Made by a program: the position numbers and the translations under genes. The notes beneath the pieces are model-generated. The model searched no databases. It was not told the origin of the DNA and saw only the letters and a program-made list of their open reading frames with translations. This document shows, piece after piece, positions 1 through 9,255 of a stretch of 64,000 bases of DNA (positions are counted from its first letter, which is position 1; every line of letters starts with the position of its first letter). The stretch is from Arenicola marina (taxonomy: Eukaryota > Annelida > Polychaeta > Arenicolidae): contig OZ025248.1 in the NCBI GenBank assembly GCA_964019135.1, forward strand, positions 50,399,670 to 50,463,669, in the 5' to 3' direction.

Positions 1-1
1 A

Positions 2-979
2 AGATGGCCAAGTCACATTGAGGAGGTGGTGTTCTGCTATAACACTACACCCCACGGCAGCACCGGATTCTCTCCCTTCTACCTAATGTATGGTAGGGAT
101 GCCCGACTTCCGGTAGACTCGCTGTGGGACGAGATGCAGCCTGGACCAGAGGGCGACGTACTTGCCGACCAGCAGAACTGGGTCGCGCAACACCACCGAC
201 GTATGCAGGAGGCACAGGCCCTAGCGAATTCAAGACTTGTACAAGCCGCTGCACAACGGAAGGGGTACTACGATGCCAAGGCAAGGGAGATGCCCCTGAC
301 AGTAGGTGCGAGAGTCTACCTGCGGAACCGAGGGGTGAAGGGCCGAAACAAGATCCAGGACGCTTACAGACCAGAAGTCTACAGAGTCGTCCGAAGACTG
401 GACGAGAAGAACGTGTACCTGGTGGAGCCAGCAGACGGTTTTGGGGTTGCCAAGTGGGTCAACCGCACGGAACTGCGACCGTGTTCACATGTGCGCGGTC
501 AGGCGCAGGACGGTCGCCAACGGAGGGCAAGAGCCCCCGAGCCGAGAGCAGGACCACCACAGCGACCTCAGGACACTGACTCATCGGAAGACTCCGACGA
601 ATGCCTGGTCATCTGCAGAGAACCTCCTCCGGCTATTGTACGAGAAGACGCAGTCGTACAGGACCAGGAGGAGCAGCTCCAGGCGAGGCCCGAATCCGAC
701 GGAGACGACGAGCAGCTCCAGTCGAGCTCCGAATCCGACGGAGACGACGAGCAGCTCCAGGCGAGGTCCGAATCCGACGGGGAGGACGAGCAGCGCCAGG
801 CGAGGTCCGAATCCGACGCAGAGGACGAGCCTAGAGTCGGCCCACGTCGGAGTCAGAGGACGACAGCTGGAAAGCACAGCAACCCTGCGCATGTGCCCAA
901 GTCCGTCAATGGACCCGCAGTGCAACTTGAGGTGACTGAGGGCACCTCGTTGACGTCTCTACTGGAGACCACAGTCTGA
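2..979 (+). CDS. Gypsy-type Pol C-terminus: end of integrase core, GPY/F-like region, acidic repeat tail (partial, fossil element)
   Basis: The open frame enters from outside the window. It carries the integrase signature NTTPHGSTGFSPFYLMYGR, then a GPY/F-like chromatin or DNA-binding segment (around VGARVYLRNRG to KWVNRTELRPC). The C-terminal tail holds about four copies of a 13-residue acidic motif (EEQLQARPESDGD and variants, about 665-830) and a final basic RRSQRTT stretch that is common at the end of gypsy Pol. In the live family this polyprotein integrates the cDNA. Here it is annotated only as part of an old element; no host role is implied. Confidence 0.85.
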   Translation, partial: RWPSHIEEVVFCYNTTPHGSTGFSPFYLMYGRDARLPVDSLWDEMQPGPEGDVLADQQNWVAQHHRRMQEAQALANSRLVQAAAQRKGYYDAKAREMPLTVGARVYLRNRGVKGRNKIQDAYRPEVYRVVRRLDEKNVYLVEPADGFGVAKWVNRTELRPCSHVRGQAQDGRQRRARAPEPRAGPPQRPQDTDSSEDSDECLVICREPPPAIVREDAVVQDQEEQLQARPESDGDDEQLQSSSESDGDDEQLQARSESDGEDEQRQARSESDAEDEPRVGPRRSQRTTAGKHSNPAHVPKSVNGPAVQLEVTEGTSLTSLLETTV

Positions 980-1058
980 GCGACTGCAACGTAGGATCAT
1001 AGTTATAGCGATGATGAGTCGCTTAGGGTGTTTGATGTTTGCGCATAGGCAAACAAAC

Positions 1059-1072
1059 AAAGAGGGGGTGAG
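1059..1072 (+). promoter_or_regulatory. Polypurine tract of the LTR element
   Basis: A purine-rich run (AAAGAGGGGGTGAG) stands directly before the LTR start, where plus-strand DNA priming occurs in LTR retrotransposons. It fixes the LTR boundary at 1073. Confidence 0.7.
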
Positions 1073-2598
1073 TGTGGCAGAGCCACGGAGTTGCTCCAGT
1101 GGCGCCATCTAGCGAGTTAGTAAGTAGTTAGGTTCACGGTAGCGTAGCGCCCTCTAGCGAACGGCGGGTGGTCCTCGCCGGAAACTGGATTGCATGTGGG
1201 ATTCATTCGAAAATGAGATGCCGTGCGGATCAGGTGAAACCATATGTGATCTGGAAAAATCTGCAACATCCGCGACCGACAGGCGTCCACGTTAATCTCA
1301 ACACAGAGAGGAGAAAGCCTACGTTACGTAGAGGTGTGTATTTTGGGTGAAAGATCCCGATTACGTTATATTTTTAAGTGTGTACGGCAGGGCCTAATCC
1401 AGCCATCTTTGTCACATGTGTTTAACGTGTAAAACCGAATTTAATGTCTGACTATATCGTGTGCTGCCATTTAGTCCACTGTGGTGTTTTTGTACGGGTT
1501 TAAATGTACCCTAGGATCTTTTATGTGAAGTCAACGTTAAATTAGACAGGTTATTTACGTGGTTACCGCGGACAGTTTTAATAGTTAGATTATCGTTGTG
1601 CTTTATCTCTGGCTCTGGGCGGGCTGCCCCTGTGTGTGTGTGTATACAGCGGGCTTGACCGGCCTGGCGAGCGGGGTCACCAACGGGTCAAACAATTTTA
1701 CATTTGCAGTCTATTACTATGCGTGGTGTTATAAGCTATCTATACGTGTATTTGCTTTATCGTGTTACCAGCGGAGACCGTTAATCTACTGCGGTTAAAT
1801 ACAGTGAGGGGGCGCGTGGGTTTAACGCCAGGCCCAAGATTATATGTATGTTTAAATCAGTTGTGTCGCTGTAGTGGCGCGCGGAGGTTGTATGTAGTGT
1901 ACAGTGTGTATGCGGCTACTGGGCTCCAGCGGGCAGGCGCATGCAGGGGGGCAGACCAGTCCTTGACCTGAGGCCTTACAGCCCAGGCTCATGAAAGAGA
2001 TCCTGTGATACACGTGTATGCAGCGAGGACATATGGTTATGCGCCCGGGGGCAGTTATTTATAGACCTTTGTGTAGCATCAGGGAAATGTTAAGCGCTGA
2101 CTGGGTAATTCCACCCCTGTTGGATTACGAGTAGGTTTTATAGATTTTGTCTGTTGATCTGCAGGTAGCTGTGTGTCCCGGTATATCCGGACGCAGCTGA
2201 CAACGAGCACCCGCGGGTCGATATGCGGTTAGTAGTGGCATAACACGCCTCTCTACATACGCTGATTTACTTTATATATATGCTGGTCAAATACGCAATA
2301 CGCTATGATTTGTAATACGCCATGATTTATACAAGTTATGATTTTATGACAGCTTTATACATAATTACATATCTCCCGATTGATCTTTCTATAGCAATGG
2401 ATTATATAATAACGTAAAGGAATTACCCATATAACTCAATTTGTATTTGTATTTGTATCGTTTTATCCTGTTTTCACACAGGGTGCTTGGTTAGGACTGG
2501 TGTCCAACGCAGTTCACAATAAAAGCATGAACATGGCCAAACTGTAGTTGCTTTTCTTTGCCCAACCGACGCTCCCACCAATCGAATCTTGCTACACA
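1073..2598 (+). repeat. 3' LTR (about 1.5 kb)
   Basis: The segment starts with TG directly after the polypurine tract and ends with CA (CTACACA). It contains a TATA-like stretch near 2271-2280 and an AATAAA polyadenylation signal at 2518-2523, about 75 bp before its end. The other LTR is outside the window, so the outer end is inferred from the terminal CA and the start of unrelated AT-rich DNA. Confidence 0.72.
2518..2523 (+). promoter_or_regulatory. Polyadenylation signal AATAAA in the LTR
   Basis: AATAAA is followed by a T/G-rich stretch, as expected for the R-region end of an LTR element. Confidence 0.5.
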
Positions 2599-2826
2599 TA
2601 TATAAACTAGATATCAATAATTTATTTTGCGATATACCTCAAGTATTAAAACTAATGTCATTTAAATCGACTTAACCAATTGCAAGTACCAGGTGACATA
2701 AGTCAATCATCTCACTGGAAGTACACATAAGGGCATCCTTACTGTAATTGGCTGTTAATTATGGCCTAAGTGATCAGGTTCACCTTTGACATAGGACTCT
2801 ACCTCTCTACGACTCTTACATGTGGC

Positions 2827-3084
2827 GGGGCCGGCGCAACAGCTCAGTGGGCTAGAGCGCTGGCATTGAGTGCTCTGGTCACCCGAGAGCCTAACGGCAT
2901 GTGGGTCAGTGGTTCGAGCCCTGCTGTGGCCATGTCTGTGTGGTTGCAGGATAAAGATCCCATGTCTTTCTTGGTAAAGAGTAGGGGGTTACCCCCGGGG
3001 ACATGGCTTCACTCTACCTTCCTTCTCCCATTGACGCGATATGACCAAAAGTGGTTAAAGCATCCTGAATAACCAACCAACCAA
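2827..3084 (+). mobile_element. tRNA-derived SINE, full length, copy 1
   Basis: The 258-bp body starts GGGGCCGGCGC, has an A-box-like region at 2841-2857 (AGCTCAGTGGGCTAGAG) and a B box at 2911-2921 (GGTTCGAGCCC), and ends in an (AACC)n tail. It is bounded by a perfect 13-bp target-site duplication, TCTTACATGTGGC, at 2814-2826 and 3085-3097. A second copy in the opposite orientation at 43894-44135 confirms both ends. The A and B boxes are an internal RNA polymerase III promoter; mobilisation would depend on a LINE in trans. Confidence 0.93.
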
Positions 3085-3401
3085 TCTTACATGTGGCAGT
3101 CTCTCCAGCCATTAAATATAAGTGTTTATAACGATTGTGTTTCTTACTGTAATACAGTGTCAAGCTTACCCAATGATCAATGCAATGATCAAGTGGGATC
3201 AATACAGAAATATTTGTCCGGAGTAGGATACTTTTCATAATCCCATCTGAGGCACATATATTACATGAAACTGGAGGATTTCATACATTTGTTATATTTA
3301 AGGTCAATGTGAATCAGCTTCAGAAATTGTCAATGTGGCAGGGATAAGTGCAGGATCCAGGAGTTTGAAAAGCTATGGGTCCACTGATAACTGGCGACTT
3401 A

Positions 3402-3418
3402 GGGGGGGGGGGGGGGGA
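3402..3418. repeat. Poly-G run
   Basis: About 16 consecutive G. A similar G run sits inside the MITE at 7406-7711. Nothing else is recognised between 3098 and 3483. Confidence 0.9.
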
Positions 3419-3483
3419 AGAGGTTGCCATTAAGGTTGATCCATTAAAATGTATCACAACATGCAACTCGTTGATGCAACTAT

Positions 3484-3690
3484 ATTCAAATTTATTAATG
3501 GCGTTCACACTCCTTTTGGCTGATATCTTCGTTAATATTAGAGCAATCTCCCAGATATTTTCTGATTGGCTGCACTGAACTAAGACCCAACAGATTTAGA
3601 CTTACTTTCCTCTCTTTGCAAATTATTTCTTTCTGTGTTATCCAAAGAAATATTCCATGTGATGAAGCTCCATTGACCACAAATGTCTGC
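3484..3690 (-). repeat. Partial inverted arm related to the adjacent foldback element
   Basis: This segment is the reverse complement of about 3825-4025 and runs in the same orientation as 4278-4480. Together with the foldback element at 3700-4611 it makes a three-armed palindromic region, most easily read as a partial second copy or a rearrangement of the same element. Confidence 0.75.
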
Positions 3691-3699
3691 CTCTTAATA

Positions 3700-4611
3700 A
3701 GCTAAAAGGAGGAGCATGTGCTTGTTATGACGTGTACTGTATCCATTGTCTCAATTACATCCAATGGCAACCATTGCCAGGCAATGCTTCGCGCACACTC
3801 CTTGTTTTAGTTTGTTAAATGGCTGACGTTTGTGGTCAATGGAGCTTCATCATATGGAATATTTCTTTAGATAACACAGAAAGAAATAATTTGCAAAGAG
3901 AGGAAAGTAAGTCTAAATCTGTTGGGTCTTAGTTCAGTGCCGCCAGTCAGATAATATCTCGGTGATTACTCCAATATTAACGAAGATATCGGCCAAAAGG
4001 AGTTTGAATGGCATTAATGAATTTGAGCCTTTGCCTTTTCATTGTCTGTGATTTAGTCAAGATTTTATTTGCGACAAAGTGTCTGCTGCCAATGGAGTGT
4101 CAGCATGGAGAAATATTGTTTGTGTGTTAAAAAGGGATAACCTCGCTGTACACACGTAAGTTTAGTATTATTAAAATTGCGCGGGGTTGCTTTCTCACGT
4201 CAGTGATTTTCAAAGCGATCGCGGCTAACTTATCATCTTATGGGAAAATATGGGCCGAAACGTGAGTCTATAAGCTTACTATACTCAAATTCATTAATGC
4301 TGTTCACACTCCTTTTTGCCGATATCTTCCTTAATATTGGAGCAATCACCGAGATATTTTCTTACTGGCTGCACTGAACTAAGACCCAACAGATTTAGAC
4401 TTACTTTCCTCTCTTTGCGAATTATTTCTTTCTGTGTTATCCAAAGAAATATTCCATATGATGAAGCTCCATTGACCATAAACGTCAGCCATTTAACAAA
4501 CTAAAACAAGGAGCGTGCACGAAGCGTTGCCTGGCAATGGTTGCCATTGGATGCAATTGAGACAATGGATACAGTACAGGTCATAACAAGCACGTGCTCC
4601 TCCTTTTAGCT
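3700..4611. mobile_element. Foldback element with about 330-bp terminal inverted repeats
   Basis: The outer arms, about 3700-4025 and 4278-4611, are inverted copies of each other; they start AGCTAAAAGGAGGAGC and end with its complement. They enclose about 250 bp (4026-4277). A TA dinucleotide flanks each end (3698-3699 and 4612-4613), as expected for a mariner-type TA duplication. There is no transposase. A diverged inverted copy of the central part lies at 6112-6281, so the loop is repetitive too. Confidence 0.75.
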
Positions 4612-4613
4612 TA

Positions 4614-5418
4614 CTGTCTATAGGGCTGTACAGTCACTTCTGGATCTTATCGAGACTCCACGAGACAGGGATACCTATGCTCTACGTCAATGCCTAGCAT
4701 CAACGGCCTGTATGTGCTGCCTACCTTCCGGTTGTTTGCCTTCACTCGCCTCACACAGAAGATCGGCTAAAGCTGTCCTTGGAAGCACTAATAACCACTG
4801 AAGTTATGTGCATATCCGAATTATAACCATCTGAGTAGATTTATGTAATGTATGAGTGGCTAGGCAGTTGATAAACCAGAATGCGGTTGTCTCATGAGTG
4901 ACTGTCACTGTCAGGCGATCTAACATGCTGCGCGGGGTTTTCCATGTCGTATGACGTAATAATCATCATGACGCGCGTGTCTGCGCGCGGTATCTATGGT
5001 TACATAACAACGCTCCTTATATGGACTGAGCAGGTGAGGACAATGGTGCTCCGTTTGTCGTAAAACTGTAAACATCGATGATTTGGCTCAAAATACAACG
5101 CTTCCAACAGTCTCATCGAACGGACCACATGCATTATGGAGAGATAAATGTCTTATCTTGAATTATATTGCGATTTTATAGTTAACCATGCCTGGACCAA
5201 AGCAAACAAAAAATAGTTTCACACCCGCTCGATTCTTCACGCACAAACCGAGCAGCCGGCCGGTTACCAACACTAAAACGTTGACTACAATGAGTGCGAG
5301 TCACGCATTTGCAGCAAGGCACCAGCGTGATGCGCACTCGTTCTAAGAGCACGTGTTTTTTTGTTGGTCCCCAACAGACCTAAACCGGAAATAGAACCCG
5401 CGAGAACTGTACAGCCCT
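4614..5418. other. Intergenic stretch, nothing recognised
   Basis: No coding exon, RNA gene or named repeat was found here. The short open frames have no recognisable motif. Confidence 0.6.
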
Positions 5419-6084
5419 GGCCTCGTTCGCAAGCGACCGTTAGTCGACTAATGGTTGACGATTTGGCTGCCGAACGGTGATTTGTCCAACCATCTAGTCG
5501 ACCAGAACGAACCATGCCGCCACCCACGGTTCCTCTGGTCGATTGTCGTCCAATATGGCGGAGGGAAATGAGCAGTAAGCGGTATTCGCGTCATCTTTGT
5601 GGCGTATACTTAATCTGTAACTTCGTTTGCAAGTTGATATCCATTCAAACGAATTAAAATATAGTATGGTTCATATGTAATTGCTTATTTTGCCAATTTA
5701 TCATGTTTTCGTGCTAAGTGTTTACATGATCGAACTAACTGTACGCTCGTTTACGGTACCCTTATCTCTACTGTTTAGATTTTTGTTTGGCGGGGGGGCG
5801 TTGGTACTCCTCCGGTCACCAAGCCGATATAGTGAGGCTCTAGCCAAAGGATACAGGGTGAAATGTTCTTTGTAATACAATTCAGTGACGAACCAGAATT
5901 TTGCACAAGAGGGTCAGAACACACGGCGGTTAAAGGTGCTTGTTATTGGTGTTATTTCCGCCATGAGACCGATTGTCAACCCTTTTCGACTATCTTGCGT
6001 TCGGCATTAGGCTGTAATGCGCAGGCGCAATGGCGAAATCTAGGTTAAGAAATAGTCGACTAGCTGTCGCTTGCGAACGAGGCC
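5419..6084. mobile_element. MITE-like element with about 34-bp terminal inverted repeats
   Basis: The left end (5419-5453) begins GGCCTCGTTCGCAAGCGAC and continues to a GTCGACTA motif; the right end (6051-6084) is its inverted copy with a few mismatches. The 666-bp interior has no transposase reading frame. A target-site duplication is not clear, so the superfamily cannot be named. Confidence 0.65.
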
Positions 6085-6111
6085 CTAATAGACTAAAGTC
6101 AAAGTCATAAA

Positions 6112-6281
6112 TGCCGTAGACACACGTTTCGGCCTATATTTTCCGCGATTGTGCTGCGATCGCTCTACAAATCACTGACAGGAGAAAGCAACACTATATT
6201 TTAATGATACCAAACTTACGTTTGTACTGCGATGTTATCCTTTTTTATGACACAAACAATATTTCTCCATCCTGAGCGAAC
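6112..6281 (-). repeat. Diverged copy of the foldback element's central region
   Basis: The reverse complement matches about 4100-4277 throughout, sharing blocks such as ACGTTTCGGCC, GCGATCGCT and CAAACAATATTTCTCC. It shows that the central 250 bp of the foldback element occurs separately from its arms. Confidence 0.65.
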
Positions 6282-7405
6282 ATAGTGATGAGGTCGGAAA
6301 CGACACAATTAGGCCTACCTCACAACATGTAACAAGTGCACAAGTGAGCTCACATAAACTTACCCATTAATTCTAAACGCTTCACTAAAATCCACAGCTG
6401 GCGAGATTTGTTTACATCGGCCATCTTGGCAACGCAACTGTAAGGTTACACACCAATAGGTCGTGCGTAGAAAAGCATATGGTGTCAAGTGCCTAAAATA
6501 TGGTCGTATATCAGGGTTATATGGTTACTAATTATTTCTGTCTTTGTATATATTGTTTGTTTGACTAATGTTTAGCCAGGTTAATGTCTGTTCAATTAAT
6601 CTGTGACGTATTTAATCATGCATGCCGATGTTACGGGTGCGTAGTCCGGTTGACCTCATCACATGCTAAATCGCGGGGTTTTTGGCGGGTTGCTCTAGGG
6701 GGTGTCATACTATGAGCTGTAGCAAAAAATATCCCACATCAACCTATGTTCTGCTTGTTTTTAAAATAAAGTTAGATATTTGCTCTATAATTTCCTATGG
6801 TCCACATAGTCAAACATGGGTGCCGATTTTCCTCTGGCAATGGGTTGAAAATTTGGGGTTTTCCATTGCTTATCATGGGGATGGTTTCTATTGGCGTGTA
6901 ACCTGTAAGTACTGGCCGGTTCCCTGCCTTTAGCTACCTCACACAAAAATGCTTTACCGGCTGGTTCCTAGCGAGCTTTGAGTCTGCGATCTCCCGGCAG
7001 AGAGCGTTTCTTTCCCTCTCTACCGCACCTCCTCTACCGTGCTTCAACTCACTCCGCTAGGGCTCCAATGTAAAAGCGGAGCTTGCGTAGCGCCACTGTG
7101 CGGAGAGCTTGGAGCTGCGGTACTTTGAGTGGCGCTCGATCCCCCTACCGAGCGCCTTCCCCTTACACTAAAGTAGTTCGATCCAAGCTACTTTCTACGG
7201 ACATTGGTAGCAAATTAGGTTGTACTAATATCTGTTTGTAGTTTCGCTTGCACTAATCCTTCATAGTCCACCGCCACGTGGTGCGTTCACTCCGCTTGGC
7301 ACATGGAACGCGCGGCTGGGAGGCCCGACATGTGTATTAAGTGCTAACGCTGTAGGCCTAGTGCAGTTTCTACTACCAGTTAACGTGAACCAACCAAACC
7401 TATAT
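6282..7405. other. Intergenic stretch, nothing recognised
   Basis: No gene or defined repeat was recognised. The part from 6940 to 7150 is GC-richer, but I see no RNA fold or coding frame I can support. Confidence 0.5.
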
Positions 7406-7711
7406 CATACACGCCAACCCTACCGCTTTACGCGGTAGACTACCGCTTTTTGAAGACTTCTACCGCCTACCGCTTTTAACATTATTCCTACCGCATTGCA
7501 AAATGTTCAGTTACAAGAAAAACTGGGATGCGGTTTTCCGCATAACGCAGTCAAATTACTCCCCAGAATGCAGGAGAAGGCACCATTTAGCACCATTTTT
7601 GAAACTTTCTTGGGGGGGGGGGGGGGGCATGCCCCCAGACCCCCCTAGCGGCGCGCGACTGCGTCGCACGCAGATCTACCACTTTTCATTCAAAATAGGT
7701 TGGCATGTATG
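7406..7711. mobile_element. MITE family with 6-bp TSD, copy 1
   Basis: The termini are CATACACGCCAACC and, at the other end, GGTTGGCATGTATG, an imperfect 14-15-bp inverted repeat. A 6-bp direct repeat CTATAT flanks it (7400-7405 and 7712-7717). A second, nearly identical copy at 42203-42502 has its own 6-bp duplication, which fixes both ends. The body contains a long G run and no open transposase frame. A 6-bp duplication is uncommon; the superfamily is left open. Confidence 0.88.
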
Positions 7712-7989
7712 CTATATAGTTCTAGATCTATTAAAGTTCGTGCGGCCACAGTTGACGTAAACCAACCAGACTCACATTACAGCTACATGTAGTAAAATTA
7801 CAGTTCGTGCCTAAGTAGGCTAAAAATGAAAATTTCGCCGGGTCACGTTAACTGCATTATGTTTGACACACGTTCCGCCGAGCACAACACGTTAAAGCTC
7901 GTTAAAGACGTTGAAGCTCGACAGAAGTGGCTGAGTTATAGCCTACGTGAGATGTGGGACGCCCGGGTGTGACGTCAGGACATTTGTGA

Positions 7990-8406
7990 GACCCCAAAAC
8001 GTCCGACTGCCCCAAAGCACAACACGACCATTAAAGAATAACTATGTCCCCAGATTTGTTTCATACCCTCCTAATTTTGCAATTATAAATATTGTTTTAA
8101 TGGGTAGATCTAGGTCCGGAGGGTGTGACAAGTCCCATAACCAAGAGGCCAAGGGTGTAATTAAGTACTGCTAACGCCTTTTCCGTGCCTTGCTACGCAC
8201 CGTTCCCATACTGAAGCTCACGTGTCCGCCCCTCCTCAGCTTCTCATGAAACCTCAATGTTATTCGTATATCGATAACTAAGAGCTACAAAACGAGCTTA
8301 TCGCGGCTTCATATCGGCACATTGTGTAGAATCCCAACGTCAAATGTAACTGTTAGTTTGTTCTTAGTTATGTAGGACGTTTTGGGCAGTCGGACGTTTT
8401 GGGCCC
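7990..8406. mobile_element. Inverted-repeat-bounded element, probable MITE
   Basis: CCCCAAAACGTCCGACTGCC near 7992 recurs inverted near 8384-8404, enclosing about 415 bp of non-coding DNA. No clear target-site duplication was found, so the exact ends are approximate. Confidence 0.55.
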
Positions 8407-9168
8407 CAACAGACGTTAACAACCTCTACCTCTAAAATGTGCAATACCAAATAATTACGGACACATAAAGAAAGAAAAGTGAAGATATGTTATGACCCAC
8501 AGATACGGTGTGGTGTCTTCAGTTTATTAACACCCAGTAGTCAATTATCCGGGAGTGTCGTGGCCCGGGATATAATGGTCTCCTAAATGATTCCAGTGTT
8601 CAAATGACACGTCCGTTCTCTTATATATATCTGGAGCAAGTGGCGCGTGAACTTCCTGCGCGGCTGGCCGGGATGTCGACCGTACGCGCCCGCTCCCGCA
8701 CGCGCCCGCTCCCGTACGCGCCTGCTCCTGCTCGCTCCCGCCGGCAAACACCAGCCGCTGCTCTCGCTTCCGGACTCGTCATTTAATTAAGTCAATATAC
8801 CCAGTCGACATATAAGGTTAACTAAATTAAAGTACAAATGGCGAAAGCCTCACACAAATCATTCCCCCGCTCGCATATCAAGCCGACAGATTAAGGCCTA
8901 AAATAAACTTAATCGATTTTTTACACATAGAAAAGATATACGATGCATGTTTCTGATTTGAAAACTTTCTTCTTACAAAAAGTAACTACGCTACGATATG
9001 TTCATGTTTGTAGTTTAATTATGGCACATTACAAATAATGTGCACGTGGCACATCAATGAACATCAAATATTGTGAAAAAAACGTTCATATCGATTGCAA
9101 CCGATTATACGATCGAGTGCATTTTGCATTTTATCTGCGAATTTGATGAGTGGCATCAAATGCGACTC
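8407..9168. other. Intergenic stretch downstream of the thioesterase gene
   Basis: No coding exon was recognised. It probably includes the end of the minus-strand thioesterase transcript near 9169. Confidence 0.5.
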
Positions 9169-9174
9169 GTTTAT
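9169..9174 (-). promoter_or_regulatory. Possible polyadenylation signal of the thioesterase gene
   Basis: AATAAA on the minus strand lies about 85 bp beyond the stop codon at 9256-9258. The placement is reasonable; AT-richness makes chance hits common. Confidence 0.4.
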
Positions 9175-9255
9175 TAATTCATAACATTAAATTATAATAA
9201 ATCACTGCATAAATACATATTTATATAATTTTGTCAGTAAATTGTGCGTCAGGAG

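Larger units (their letters stand above)
1..2598 (+). mobile_element. 3' part of a Ty3/gypsy-type LTR retrotransposon (fossil copy)
   Basis: The window opens inside the pol gene of an LTR retrotransposon and runs through its 3' LTR. Parts in order are: the end of the integrase region (about 2-979), a short untranslated stretch, a purine-rich tract (about 1059-1070), and a 3' LTR (1073-2598) that begins TGTGGCAG and ends CTACACA. The 5' part lies outside the window, so its overall state and age (from 5'/3' LTR comparison) and its target-site duplication cannot be judged. The order and the integrase motifs fit the Ty3/gypsy family. Confidence 0.88.

Noticed and set aside
2827-2925. tRNA gene
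   Set aside because: The A and B boxes belong to a SINE head; the full SINE with tail and duplications is present.
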